NCBI RefSeq assembly: GCF_000478195.2
Contig: NZ_AUZM01000051.1
Span: 1 to 46,386, forward strand
DNA length: 46,386 nucleotides
Source: Lyngbya aestuarii BL J
GTDB taxonomy: Bacteria > Cyanobacteriota > Cyanobacteriia > Cyanobacteriales > Microcoleaceae
Direction of reading: 5' to 3'
Every line of letters starts with the position of its first letter. Within the stretch, counting starts at the first letter, position 1. The notes below the pieces were generated by a model. The model did not search any database. It saw nothing but the letters and a program-made list of their open reading frames with translations, and was not told the origin of the DNA. Both the position numbers and the translations under genes were made by a program. Below, in pieces: positions 36,543 through 45,577 of this stretch.

Positions 36543-38636
36543 GTGGCACGTACTATCCCGCTTGAGAGAGTACGTAATATTGGTATTGCAGCCCACATCG
36601 ATGCGGGCAAGACAACCACAACTGAACGGATTTTATTTTATTCAGGTGTGGTTCATAAAATGGGTGAAGTCCACGATGGTAATGCGGTAACAGACTGGAT
36701 GGCTCAAGAGCGGGAGCGTGGTATTACGATCACGGCTGCCGCTATCACTACCAGTTGGAGAGATCATCGCATCAACATCATTGACACTCCAGGTCACGTT
36801 GATTTCACGATTGAAGTCGAACGTTCAATGCGAGTGTTAGATGGAGTAATTGCCGTCTTTTGCTCTGTCGGTGGTGTTCAGCCCCAATCCGAAACCGTTT
36901 GGCGACAAGCAGAACGCTACAAAGTTCCTCGGATTGCATTCGTGAACAAAATGGATCGCACAGGCTCTAACTTTTTCAAGGTTTACGAACAAGTTCGTGA
37001 TCGCTTGAGAGCCAACGCCGTTCCGATTCAAGTTCCGATTGGTAGTGAAAGTGACTTCCGGGGACTTGTAGACTTGGTGTCAATGAAAACATACATCTAC
37101 ACCAATGACTTAGGTACAGATATCCAGGAAAGTGATGAAATTCCCGATGAGGTCAAAGATCTCGTCGAGGAGTATCGCGAAAAAATGCTGGAATCTTTGG
37201 CTGAATGTGATGAAGCCATGATGGAAAAGTACCTAGGTGCCCTAGAAGGTGGCGAACTCCCGACAGAGGAAGAAATTCGCGCTGCAATTCGTAAGGCAAC
37301 CATTGCCGGAACCATTGTCCCAGTCTTGTGCGGTTCTGCCTTTAAAAACAGAGGCGTACAACGGTTGTTGGATTGTGTAGTCGATTACCTACCTGCTCCG
37401 ACCGAAGTACCAGCGATTAAAGGGACACTTCCGAGTGGAGAAGAAGAAGAACGTCCGGCCGATGACGAAGCCCCCTTCTCTGCACTCGCTTTCAAGATCA
37501 TGGCTGATCCCTATGGTCGTTTGACCTTTGTGCGGGTCTACTCTGGAGTTCTTCAGAAAGGAAGCTATGTTTACAACTCAACTAAAGACAAGAAAGAACG
37601 TATTTCTCGTCTGATTGTGTTGAAAGCAGATGATCGCATTGAAGTTGATGAACTGCGAGCAGGAGACTTGGGAGCCGCTTTAGGTCTCAAAGATACCCTG
37701 ACTGGAGATACGCTATGTGATGATAGCTCTCCAATTATTTTGGAATCTTTGTATATTCCAGAACCTGTAATTTCGGTGGCGGTCGAACCCAAAACCAAAC
37801 AGGATATGGAGAAACTCTCCAAGGCTCTGCAATCTCTGTCAGAGGAAGATCCCACTTTCCGAGTGTCTATCGATCCGGAGACCAACCAAACCGTAATTGC
37901 GGGGATGGGAGAACTCCACTTAGAGATTCTAGTAGACCGGATGTTACGGGAGTTTAAGGTCGAAGCGAACGTGGGCGCACCCCAGGTCGCCTATCGGGAA
38001 ACCATTCGCAAAGCCGTTAAAACTGAAGGTAAGTTTATCCGTCAGAGTGGAGGTAAAGGTCAATACGGCCATGTCGTAATTGAACTCGAACCGGGCGAAC
38101 AGGGAAGCGGCTTTGAATTTATCTCCAAAATTGTCGGGGGTTCTGTTCCGAAAGAATATGTTAACCCGGCAGCAGAAGGGATGAAAGAAGCCTGTGAATC
38201 GGGTGTAATTGCCGGATATCCATTGATTGATGTCAAAGCGACTTTAGTCGATGGTTCCTATCACGATGTAGACTCCTCTGAAATGGCTTTTAAGATTGCG
38301 GGTTCGATGGCAATCAAACAAGGAGTTCAGAAAGCCTCACCTGTGCTGCTTGAGCCAATGATGAAGGTCGAAGTAGAAGTCCCAGATGATTTTATCGGTA
38401 CTGTCATCGGCGATCTCAACTCCCGTCGGGGCCAGATCGAGGCTCAGGAAACGGATCAGTCACAAGGTCTGGCGAAGGTAACGGCAAAAGTTCCTTTAGC
38501 GGAAATGTTTGGTTATGCGACTGATATTCGGTCAAATACCCAAGGACGAGGAATATTCTCAATGGAATTTAGCCATTATGAGGAAGTTCCTCGCAGTGTG
38601 GCTGAAACTATTATTGCCAAGAGTAAAGGGGAATAA
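36543..38636 (+). CDS. fusA: Translation elongation factor G
   Basis: This 697-residue GTPase moves tRNA and mRNA through the ribosome. G1 is [16 protein letters not shown] (about 18-33), G3 is [18 protein letters not shown]4 is NKMDRTG, and domains II-V follow with normal length. It uses a GTG start at 36543 behind a strong AAGGAGG at 36531-36537, ideal spacing that decides the start. It sits 75 bp after rpsG and 151 bp before tuf. The sequence is that of the main bacterial EF-G and not the EF-G2 paralogue. Confidence 0.98.
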   Translation: MARTIPLERVRNIGIAAHIDAGKTTTTERILFYSGVVHKMGEVHDGNAVTDWMAQERERGITITAAAITTSWRDHRINIIDTPGHVDFTIEVERSMRVLDGVIAVFCSVGGVQPQSETVWRQAERYKVPRIAFVNKMDRTGSNFFKVYEQVRDRLRANAVPIQVPIGSESDFRGLVDLVSMKTYIYTNDLGTDIQESDEIPDEVKDLVEEYREKMLESLAECDEAMMEKYLGALEGGELPTEEEIRAAIRKATIAGTIVPVLCGSAFKNRGVQRLLDCVVDYLPAPTEVPAIKGTLPSGEEEERPADDEAPFSALAFKIMADPYGRLTFVRVYSGVLQKGSYVYNSTKDKKERISRLIVLKADDRIEVDELRAGDLGAALGLKDTLTGDTLCDDSSPIILESLYIPEPVISVAVEPKTKQDMEKLSKALQSLSEEDPTFRVSIDPETNQTVIAGMGELHLEILVDRMLREFKVEANVGAPQVAYRETIRKAVKTEGKFIRQSGGKGQYGHVVIELEPGEQGSGFEFISKIVGGSVPKEYVNPAAEGMKEACESGVIAGYPLIDVKATLVDGSYHDVDSSEMAFKIAGSMAIKQGVQKASPVLLEPMMKVEVEVPDDFIGTVIGDLNSRRGQIEAQETDQSQGLAKVTAKVPLAEMFGYATDIRSNTQGRGIFSMEFSHYEEVPRSVAETIIAKSKGE

Positions 38637-38787
38637 TAGTTGAAAGGGGGCAAGAAGTGCAGGTGAGAAGATCAAATACAGATTAACTCCTTGTCGCCTT
38701 CTGCTCCCTCAGACTCAATCTAGAGTGATCAGGTTTTAGCCTCAATTATTCAACATCTAACATCTCGAATCAAAGATCAAGTAGGAT

Positions 38788-40017
38788 ATGGCACGCGCAA
38801 AATTTGAACGGAACAAACCCCACGTTAACATTGGTACAATTGGTCACGTTGACCATGGTAAAACCACTCTGACTGCTGCTATCACCATGACACTGGCAGC
38901 CGCAGGCGGAGCTAAAGCCCGTAAATATGAAGATATTGATGCGGCTCCTGAAGAAAAAGCTCGGGGAATTACCATCAATACCGCTCACGTTGAGTACGAA
39001 ACAGAAAATCGTCACTATGCTCACGTAGATTGCCCCGGACACGCAGACTACGTGAAAAACATGATCACGGGAGCAGCTCAAATGGATGGAGCGATCTTGG
39101 TGGTTTCGGCAGCCGATGGCCCCATGCCTCAAACTCGGGAACATATTCTACTCGCTCGGCAGGTGGGTGTTCCGAGTCTTGTGGTTTTCCTCAATAAGCA
39201 AGACCAAGTTGATGACGAAGAGTTACTCGAACTGGTTGAATTGGAAGTGCGGGAATTGCTGAGTTCCTATGATTTTCCGGGCGATGATATCCCCATTGTT
39301 TCTGGTTCGGCTCTCAAAGCTGTAGAAGCCTTAACTTCCAACCCTGCTATTAAGAAGGGAGATGATGAGTGGGTTGATAAAGTCCTCAAACTCATGGATA
39401 ACGTCGATGAATACATCCCCACCCCCGAACGTGCGGTTGATAAGCCTTTCTTGATGGCGGTAGAAGATGTCTTCTCCATCACCGGTCGGGGTACTGTGGC
39501 AACGGGCCGGATTGAACGGGGTAAAGTCAAGGTGGGTGAAACCGTTGAGCTGGTCGGTATCAGAGATACTCGTAGCACAACTGTAACGGGTGTAGAAATG
39601 TTCCAGAAAATCCTAGACGAAGGAATGGCTGGAGACAACGTTGGATTGTTGCTGCGGGGTCTGCAAAAAGCCGATATCGCTCGGGGTATGGTACTAGCCA
39701 AACCGGGTAGTATTACCCCTCACACTCAATTTGAGTCTGAGGTGTATGTTCTCAAAAAAGAAGAAGGTGGTCGTCATACACCCTTCTTTTCTGGCTATCG
39801 TCCTCAGTTCTATGTACGAACCACGGATGTAACGGGTACAATCGACAGCTACACTGCTGATGATGGTTCCAATGTAGAAATGGTTATGCCGGGAGACCGG
39901 ATTAAAATGAACGTGACTCTAATTACTCCAATTGCAATTGAGCAGGGAATGCGCTTTGCAATTCGTGAAGGAGGACGGACTATCGGTGCGGGAGTTGTGT
40001 CGAAAATTGTGAAGTAG
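38788..40017 (+). CDS. tuf: Translation elongation factor Tu
   Basis: This 409-residue GTPase delivers aminoacyl-tRNA to the ribosome. G1 is [15 protein letters not shown]2 has [15 protein letters not shown]3 is [20 protein letters not shown] and G4 reads NKQDQVDD, where the more common form is NKxD. Domains 2 and 3 are complete. It is slightly longer than E. coli EF-Tu because of the cyanobacterial/chloroplast-type insertion around residues 180-200. A 151-bp gap after fusA leaves room for its own promoter. It is followed by a long spacer before rpsJ. Confidence 0.98.
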   Translation: MARAKFERNKPHVNIGTIGHVDHGKTTLTAAITMTLAAAGGAKARKYEDIDAAPEEKARGITINTAHVEYETENRHYAHVDCPGHADYVKNMITGAAQMDGAILVVSAADGPMPQTREHILLARQVGVPSLVVFLNKQDQVDDEELLELVELEVRELLSSYDFPGDDIPIVSGSALKAVEALTSNPAIKKGDDEWVDKVLKLMDNVDEYIPTPERAVDKPFLMAVEDVFSITGRGTVATGRIERGKVKVGETVELVGIRDTRSTTVTGVEMFQKILDEGMAGDNVGLLLRGLQKADIARGMVLAKPGSITPHTQFESEVYVLKKEEGGRHTPFFSGYRPQFYVRTTDVTGTIDSYTADDGSNVEMVMPGDRIKMNVTLITPIAIEQGMRFAIREGGRTIGAGVVSKIVK

Positions 40018-40414
40018 GCACGGCCTATAAACACTGATCAAAGAAAACAGCTCGTCTTTAACCAATTGCGTTAATTCGTACAGTGGTAACTCAGGCGGGC
40101 TGTTTACTCCCGTGAAGTTCTACCTGATATTGTGAAAATATTAAAATGGAATGATTTTCTTCAATTTGGAAGTTGATCGGTTGTTAACTTAAACCGTTTT
40201 AAACCGATGAATTAGACCAGAAGAAAACGATTCTGATCACTATTTCTGACTTCAAAAGCAGACAATAAAACTGTCATGCTTGTTAACAAGTCAGAGCTTT
40301 GTGTGGTCAGAATACTCAAATGTTCTAGGGATGAGTATTTTACCCGTTTTGGGTAACATCTTGAAAACAGAAGTCGCTAAAAACTTAAACCGAACCTGGA
40401 AAACTCAAAACCCA
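40018..40414 (+). other. Long spacer between tuf and rpsJ
   Basis: This 397-bp gap inside a usually compact operon holds a long-range stem AAACAGC (40045-40051) with GCTGTTT (40099-40105), enclosing a smaller GTTA/TAAC hairpin. It may end or process the tuf message. A promoter for rpsJ is likely in the rest. An in-frame extension of rpsJ to 40280 exists but is not supported by family length. Confidence 0.45.
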
Positions 40415-40732
40415 ATGGCTACTATTCAACAGCAAAAAATTCGTATCCGTCTCAAAGCATTTGATCGTCGTCTGCTGGATACATCTTGTGAAAAAATTGT
40501 CGATACAGCTAACCGTACAGGGGCAACCGCAATCGGCCCTATTCCTTTACCCACAAAACGACGCATTTATTGTGTTCTTCGTTCTCCTCACGTTGATAAA
40601 GATTCGCGAGAACATTTTGAAACTCGTACTCATCGCCGCATCATTGATATCTATCAGCCTTCCTCTAAAACCATTGATGCGTTGATGAAATTGGATTTAC
40701 CTGCGGGTGTGGATATTGAAGTCAAGCTTTAG
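40415..40732 (+). CDS. rpsJ: 30S ribosomal protein S10
   Basis: This 105-residue S10 (also NusE in transcription antitermination) starts at the ATG at 40415 ([20 protein letters not shown]). Conserved stretches are [20 protein letters not shown] and [20 protein letters not shown]. The frame continues upstream to 40280, but S10 proteins begin as chosen here. It is the last gene of the str operon, which in cyanobacteria ends with rpsJ and does not have it leading the S10 operon. Confidence 0.97.
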   Translation: MATIQQQKIRIRLKAFDRRLLDTSCEKIVDTANRTGATAIGPIPLPTKRRIYCVLRSPHVDKDSREHFETRTHRRIIDIYQPSSKTIDALMKLDLPAGVDIEVKL

Positions 40733-40844
40733 GCTGAATCCATCAATTTTGTAGTATGCTGCTCGAAAATATAGCCATCACGGAGGAACAGGGCAAAGAA
40801 ATCCGTTAAAGTAAAATAAAAGAAGCGCACACCATAAACGGACA

Positions 40845-41504
40845 ATGGCATCATCTTCCTCAATAGCAGTTCGAGAACTTCCCCTGTTTCCACTTCCAGA
40901 AGTGGTTCTATTTCCCGCCATACCTCTGCCGTTGCATATTTTTGAGTTTCGTTATCGGATTATGATCAACACCATCCTCGAAAGCGATAGTCGCTTTGGG
41001 GTTGTGATGTTTGATCCAACTCAAGGTAAAGTCGCTTCTGTCGGGTGTTGTGCTGAAATCATTCAGCATCAGCGTTTACCCGATGATCGCATCAAAATGA
41101 TCACCCTGGGACAGCAACGATTTCGTGTCTTAGAAGCTGTTCGAGAAAAACCCTATCTAGTTGGGTTGGTTGAATGGATAGAAGATGTCCCCCCCCAACA
41201 CGATCTTAAACCTTTAGCAACGGAAGTTGAAGGCTTGCTGCGAGACGTCGTTCGCCTCTCTAGTAAGCTGATGGATCAAAGCATCAAGCTCCCAGAAGAT
41301 ATTCCCAGTTTACCAACAGAACTGTCTTACTGGGTGGCGAGTAACCTCTATGGTGTACCCGCAGAGCAACAAGCTCTTTTAGAAATGCAAGATACCGCAG
41401 TTCGTTTAGAACGGGAAGCAGAAATCTTGAGTTCAACTCGTAGTCACTTAGCGGCTAAAACCGTTCTCAAAGATACCTTTGAAAATCCTGTCGATCCCAA
41501 CTAA
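40845..41504 (+). CDS. LON peptidase substrate-binding domain protein
   Basis: This 219-residue soluble protein equals the N-terminal substrate-binding domain of Lon protease without the ATPase or protease parts. Marks are VRELPLFPLPEVVLFPAIPL, LHIFEFRYRIMI, GVVMFDP and a C-terminal helical part with LSYWVASNLYGVPAEQQALL. It lies 112 bp after rpsJ, same strand, possibly read from the str operon. The function of such stand-alone domains in cyanobacteria and plastids is not established; an adaptor role in proteolysis is often proposed. Confidence 0.88.
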   Translation: MASSSSIAVRELPLFPLPEVVLFPAIPLPLHIFEFRYRIMINTILESDSRFGVVMFDPTQGKVASVGCCAEIIQHQRLPDDRIKMITLGQQRFRVLEAVREKPYLVGLVEWIEDVPPQHDLKPLATEVEGLLRDVVRLSSKLMDQSIKLPEDIPSLPTELSYWVASNLYGVPAEQQALLEMQDTAVRLEREAEILSSTRSHLAAKTVLKDTFENPVDPN

Positions 41505-41523
41505 GTGAACTCCTGAAAACTTG

Positions 41524-42921
41524 TTAATTTTGTGAGACTTCACAATTGCCGAGCTTGTACCAACTTTGGACTGCTAACCAACTACCGGATAGCAGTCCTG
41601 CTAAACTTAGAGTTAAACCGCTGTAGGGAATCAATAAACCAAATATGGGTAAAGCCACTCCCGCAATTGTGCAGATTATAGCCGCCAGAGACGCTTGACG
41701 ATGTTTTCCGAGTCCCCAGACCAAAACGATTAAAATCGGACAAATCAGCGCAAAAGCCAGTTTAGCATCGATTAAACGACTGCTGTAGGTCAGAGTCAGT
41801 AAACAAGCAAAGAAAATACTCGCTGCGATCGCAATATCTCTCAAACTCAAGGGTAATGACAAATTCAACAACAGAATCCACCACAAAAAGATTGCCGGAG
41901 CTAACAACAGCAAACGCGGTAAAATTCCTGTATTCGTCACCGGATCAGTAGCGGTAAAAACACCTAACGGATTACGCACCGAAACATTTCCCTCAAAAAT
42001 CCAAGTTAACTCTCGCTGTCGTTCTCCTTCCTGCGTCACTGTCGGGAGAGCGCCCGAAAAATCAGCATTGGGAAAATTGGCGTTTACGGTTAACCGAAAA
42101 TTAGACAGAAGTTGTCCCATTGGTTCATACACCCAACGAGGCGCACCTTGGGCTTGATACGTTACCCGAAACCGAGTTGTTTCTCCAGGCGCTAAACGAA
42201 ACGGAAACCCATAGTCCCCTGGATTAACCGATACCAATGGTTTTTCCTCTTTTTCGACTTGAAAATTTTGGAGGATCTTATATCCGAAAGGGGGACGAAC
42301 TTCAAAGAAAAACTGCTGAATATCACTGAGTCGGTTGATGACCTGATATTCGGCTTCAAAGTCCACACTATACAACCATTGACGAGTCGCCGGATCAGTT
42401 GCTTGATCGATTCTGAGTTGAATTTGTGAACCGGCGATCGCCAAAAACCGATCCACTTTCCGGGTTGCTTCTTCCTCAATTTGTTGATTATCAACCCAGC
42501 GATAGCGAGTATAAGTTTCTTCAAGTTGATAACGCACTTGAGGTGCTGCTTGTTCAAGCCGTTCACCTGAAACCGTCGTCACCACTTGAGCCACTTTTTG
42601 TTGTTCCCAGTGATGATATCGATTTGCGAGGGTCGAACACAGAAAAAATCCCCCCACCAAAATCACTAAAATCAAACCCAGATGAGGTAACTTTTGAATC
42701 ACCAAAACATAGCGTTCTAACTCTCCTTGAAGAATAGCGGCGACAGAGGGTTCAGCTTGACGAGAATTCGACCAAGTAATCATCGCCATCACCAAGCCAA
42801 ACGCTAAAACTAATAGCGCCAATTTCCAAGAAAATTGAACGATGTTCGATCCAAAATTAATTAACTCATTCGGATGGGTTAAATCGGGTAAATTCGGAAT
42901 GCCTTGAAACGAAGAATACAT
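41524..42921 (-). CDS. Conserved membrane protein, CreD-like topology
   Basis: This 465-residue protein has two N-terminal membrane helices (about 33-50 and 78-98), a long extracytoplasmic domain (about 100-335), then five or six closely packed helices at the C-terminus. The soluble part is beta-rich, with GETTRFRVTYQAQGAPRWVY and LTVNANFPNADFSGALPTVT before a wing ending at RNPLGVF. This layout, and an F-SGALP-like segment, recall the CreD inner-membrane family, but identity is too low to claim membership by eye. It is convergent with the LON-domain gene (19 bp apart) and lies 149 bp downstream of pheA on the same strand. Function unknown. Confidence 0.6.
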   Translation of the reverse strand: MYSSFQGIPNLPDLTHPNELINFGSNIVQFSWKLALLVLAFGLVMAMITWSNSRQAEPSVAAILQGELERYVLVIQKLPHLGLILVILVGGFFLCSTLANRYHHWEQQKVAQVVTTVSGERLEQAAPQVRYQLEETYTRYRWVDNQQIEEEATRKVDRFLAIAGSQIQLRIDQATDPATRQWLYSVDFEAEYQVINRLSDIQQFFFEVRPPFGYKILQNFQVEKEEKPLVSVNPGDYGFPFRLAPGETTRFRVTYQAQGAPRWVYEPMGQLLSNFRLTVNANFPNADFSGALPTVTQEGERQRELTWIFEGNVSVRNPLGVFTATDPVTNTGILPRLLLLAPAIFLWWILLLNLSLPLSLRDIAIAASIFFACLLTLTYSSRLIDAKLAFALICPILIVLVWGLGKHRQASLAAIICTIAGVALPIFGLLIPYSGLTLSLAGLLSGSWLAVQSWYKLGNCEVSQN

Positions 42922-43070
42922 CTCTAAAATCCGACGAGAAAAATATGTACAACTCTACTTATATTCATCCGCTCAGTCTCTACTCCGGTCTAGATAAAAA
43001 GAACTACAAGCTCATACCCAGACCTTCCTGATTTTCGACTCTCATCAAAATCAATCCCACTTCACTTTAA

Positions 43071-43910
43071 TTAACGATTCACTATCGAATAGCTGCCAAA
43101 AATTTTGAGCGTTTTTGTATAAGTTGCTAATTCAGCTAAAGCCAATTTTACGGATTGATCACAAGTATTAGCTTCCAGATCAATAAAAAATAAATAATCT
43201 CCGAGTAATCGCTTTGTGGGACGAGACTCAATCCGACTCATATTAATCCCTTGTTCTGCAAAGACCTGTAACGGTTTAACTAAAATACCTGGCTTATTTT
43301 CCAGCACACTAAAGGCTAAAGACGTATGATTCCCTCCGGGTGACGGTTGTAAACTCACCACCCAAAAGCGAGTACAATTATCCGGATAATCATTAATCGG
43401 ATGAGCTAAAATCGGTAACTGATATAAACTTGCGGCTCGTTCTGATGCAATGGCTCCAGCGGTTGTCTCCTGATCTAAATGTTGTAGGGCTTCTGTGGTG
43501 GAATTTGTGGCAATTTGTCGGACTTGGGGAAGGTTTTGATTTAACCACTCCTGACATTGAGCGAGGGCTTGAGGATGGGAATAAACGACTTCAATCTCTT
43601 GTGGATTTTTTGCCAGAGAAATCAAAGCATGAGAGATGGGTAACACTAAAGCTTGCTGAATTTGGAGTGTATCGATTTGCCAGAGTGTATCTAAAGTCAT
43701 GCTGACACTACCTTCAATGGAGTTTTCTACAGGTACCACTCCTAAATCGACTTCTCCCCTTGCCACCGCCCACAGGGTTTGAGCAATGCTGGGATAGGGA
43801 TAAAGTGAAGATTTTAAGCCTTTAGTCTCAACTAAATATCTAACGTAGGCTGTAGCTGCGGCTTCTGCATAGGTTCCCGCAGGGCCTAAATGGGCGATAG
43901 AAAATTGCAT
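43071..43910 (-). CDS. pheA: Prephenate dehydratase
   Basis: This 279-residue monofunctional enzyme converts prephenate to phenylpyruvate in phenylalanine synthesis. The catalytic domain starts IAHLGPAGTYAEAAATAYV, contains LGVVPVENSIEGSVSMTLDT and the catalytic NCTRFWVVS. The regulatory ACT domain follows (about 195-275: SLAFSVLENKPGILVKPLQV, then MSRIESRPTKRLLGDYLFFI with the ESRP phenylalanine-binding motif). No chorismate mutase domain is fused. The frame opens at a TTG at 43919, but the ATG at 43910 (MQFSIAHLG) is the usual start. Feedback inhibition by phenylalanine is expected from the ACT domain. Confidence 0.95.
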   Translation of the reverse strand: MQFSIAHLGPAGTYAEAAATAYVRYLVETKGLKSSLYPYPSIAQTLWAVARGEVDLGVVPVENSIEGSVSMTLDTLWQIDTLQIQQALVLPISHALISLAKNPQEIEVVYSHPQALAQCQEWLNQNLPQVRQIATNSTTEALQHLDQETTAGAIASERAASLYQLPILAHPINDYPDNCTRFWVVSLQPSPGGNHTSLAFSVLENKPGILVKPLQVFAEQGINMSRIESRPTKRLLGDYLFFIDLEANTCDQSVKLALAELATYTKTLKIFGSYSIVNR

Positions 43911-44329
43911 TTTGATCAATTTGATAACAAAAAATAGTTAGGAAACGAATTCACTTGAGTTTTCGATTGTCAGCTTAATCTGTAATTGGAAAAACAGACA
44001 TTAGCTCACGAAAAAGTCTTCACTCCATTTTTCTCCTTTCCTTGTCGAACGACAATTTGAATTGATCAAGTCTGACGATCAGAGATTCCTCCAAAAGGTA
44101 GAAATTATTTCTATTTTCTCCAGATGTTGGTCATCAGTTGAGAGAAGACGTTATAATTCTTTACTTTTGACTGATTATTTCTACCCATATGATGAGACAA
44201 TTAACTGACCGTATTGAGGATTTATATGCTTTGATTGTTGAATGGTCTTTTTCTTTTGATCCGGATCACGTCACAAATTGTTAAAATTAATTAAAATAAG
44301 CTTACAAAGTTTTCAATTTTAAGGGTTCT
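43911..44329. other. Intergenic region between pheA and the DUF1997 gene
   Basis: These 419 bp lie between divergent genes and hold their promoters. One short open frame (44189-44284, plus) is listed separately. No repeat or RNA was recognised. Confidence 0.45.
44189..44284 (+). CDS. Possible 31-residue small protein
   Basis: An ATG-ATG start at 44189 opens a frame for MMRQLTDRIEDLYALIVEWS and a further 11 residues ending in TNC. The composition looks protein-like (amphipathic helix, few stop-prone codons), but there is no clear ribosome site and no known relative. It ends 45 bp before the DUF1997 gene. It may be real, a gene relic, or chance. Confidence 0.25.
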   Translation: MMRQLTDRIEDLYALIVEWSFSFDPDHVTNC

Positions 44330-44917
44330 ATGGTAGCTAAATTTAACGCAACTCAGTCTGTTGAAATGGCAGTAACGCAACAGCAGATTCCTATTCAACA
44401 TTATTTGCGTCAACCCAGACGTTTAATGAATGCTTTAGCCGATCCGAGTCGGTTAGAACAACTCAGCAAAGATACTTTTCGGCTCAAAATGCGCCCTTTG
44501 TCGTTTCTGATGCTGACGATTCAGCCGACAGTAGACCTAAAAGTTTGGGCTTTAGCAGACGGAACAATTGGCTTAAAATCAGTAGGCTGTGAGATTCGCG
44601 GAGTTGAATATATTAATCAACGCTTTTCTCTAAAATTAGTCGGACGTTTATCCCCAAGCCAGAAAGAAGGTACAACTCACCTGACAGGTCAAGCCAACTT
44701 AGAAGTTCAGGTGGAATTACCCCCAGCCTTAAAATTCACACCGCTATCGATTTTAGAAAAAACCGGGAATGGCTTACTCAAAAGTGTTCTGATGACGATT
44801 AAACAAAGATTGATGCACAACCTGCTGTGTGATTATCGTCAATGGGCTTCTGAACAAAATGAAACTTCAGTCAATCAGCCTGAGTCTGTTCTCTCGGGTG
44901 AAGGTCAAACCATCTGA
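44330..44917 (+). CDS. DUF1997 family protein
   Basis: This 195-residue soluble protein matches the DUF1997 pattern common in cyanobacteria and plastids. It has an N-terminal region with IQHYLRQPRRLMNALADPSR, then RLKMRPLSFLMLTIQPTVDL, GVEYINQRFSLKLVGRLSP and a C-terminal MHNLLCDYRQWASEQ. No catalytic motif is evident. The predicted fold is a START/SRPBCC-like beta-sheet with a final helix. It is convergent with rnhB, with 12 bp between their ends. Function unknown. Confidence 0.8.
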   Translation: MVAKFNATQSVEMAVTQQQIPIQHYLRQPRRLMNALADPSRLEQLSKDTFRLKMRPLSFLMLTIQPTVDLKVWALADGTIGLKSVGCEIRGVEYINQRFSLKLVGRLSPSQKEGTTHLTGQANLEVQVELPPALKFTPLSILEKTGNGLLKSVLMTIKQRLMHNLLCDYRQWASEQNETSVNQPESVLSGEGQTI

Positions 44918-44929
44918 TTAGGATTAGGA

Positions 44930-45523
44930 TCAAGTTAAATCGAGAGGAAGTGAGAGTTGACAGGGAGTAAATGAAAGTCGATGTTGACGACTCGGGCCAT
45001 AACGTTGTAAGGCTTGTCGGTGTTTTTTTGTTCCATATCCCTTGTTATTACTGAGATCATACTCCCGATATTTGTCCGCTAAACGCACAATTAATTCATC
45101 TCGCCACACCTTCGCGACAATACTCGCAGCGGCGATTACGGTTGAAGTCTGATCCCCTTTAATCACCGTTTGTTGGGGAATCAATAAATCCCGAATCGGT
45201 TGATTCCCATCAATCAAACATAAGTCGGGAGGCGGTTTTAACTTCAAGATTGACCGCTTCATCGCTAATAAGCTCGCCTGGAGAATATTAAGCCGATCAA
45301 TTTCTTGTACGGAGGCTACCGCCACTTGACAAGACAACGCCATCGCCCGAATCTCTTGCGCCAATCGCTTCCTCATTAGAGGCCGTAACTGTTTGCTATC
45401 TCGCACACCTGCCGCAGTTAAGGCTGTAATGGCTTCATCTGATAAAATTACAGCCCCCGCTACAACTGGGCCAAATAAAGCTCCCCGCCCAACTTCATCA
45501 ATACCAGCAATCAATTGAGGCAT
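44930..45523 (-). CDS. rnhB: Ribonuclease HII
   Basis: This 197-residue enzyme removes RNA from RNA-DNA hybrids and single ribonucleotides from DNA. The active-site start GIDEVGRGALFGPV has Asp9 and Glu10. LCLIDGN has Asp105, and SIVAKVWRDELI carries the further acidic residue. The tail HRLSFTPCQL is typical. It lies 54 bp downstream of rne on the same strand. The rne-rnhB pairing is conserved in cyanobacteria, so the two are likely co-transcribed. Confidence 0.95.
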   Translation of the reverse strand: MPQLIAGIDEVGRGALFGPVVAGAVILSDEAITALTAAGVRDSKQLRPLMRKRLAQEIRAMALSCQVAVASVQEIDRLNILQASLLAMKRSILKLKPPPDLCLIDGNQPIRDLLIPQQTVIKGDQTSTVIAAASIVAKVWRDELIVRLADKYREYDLSNNKGYGTKKHRQALQRYGPSRQHRLSFTPCQLSLPLDLT

Positions 45524-45577
45524 AGAATCCTGTGATTTATGAGAACTTCAGTTGCCCAGTTTCCGAACCAAGACACC

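Noticed and set aside
39267-39701. A 144-codon minus-strand frame opposite tuf
   Set aside because: It is a shadow of the highly biased EF-Tu coding sequence.
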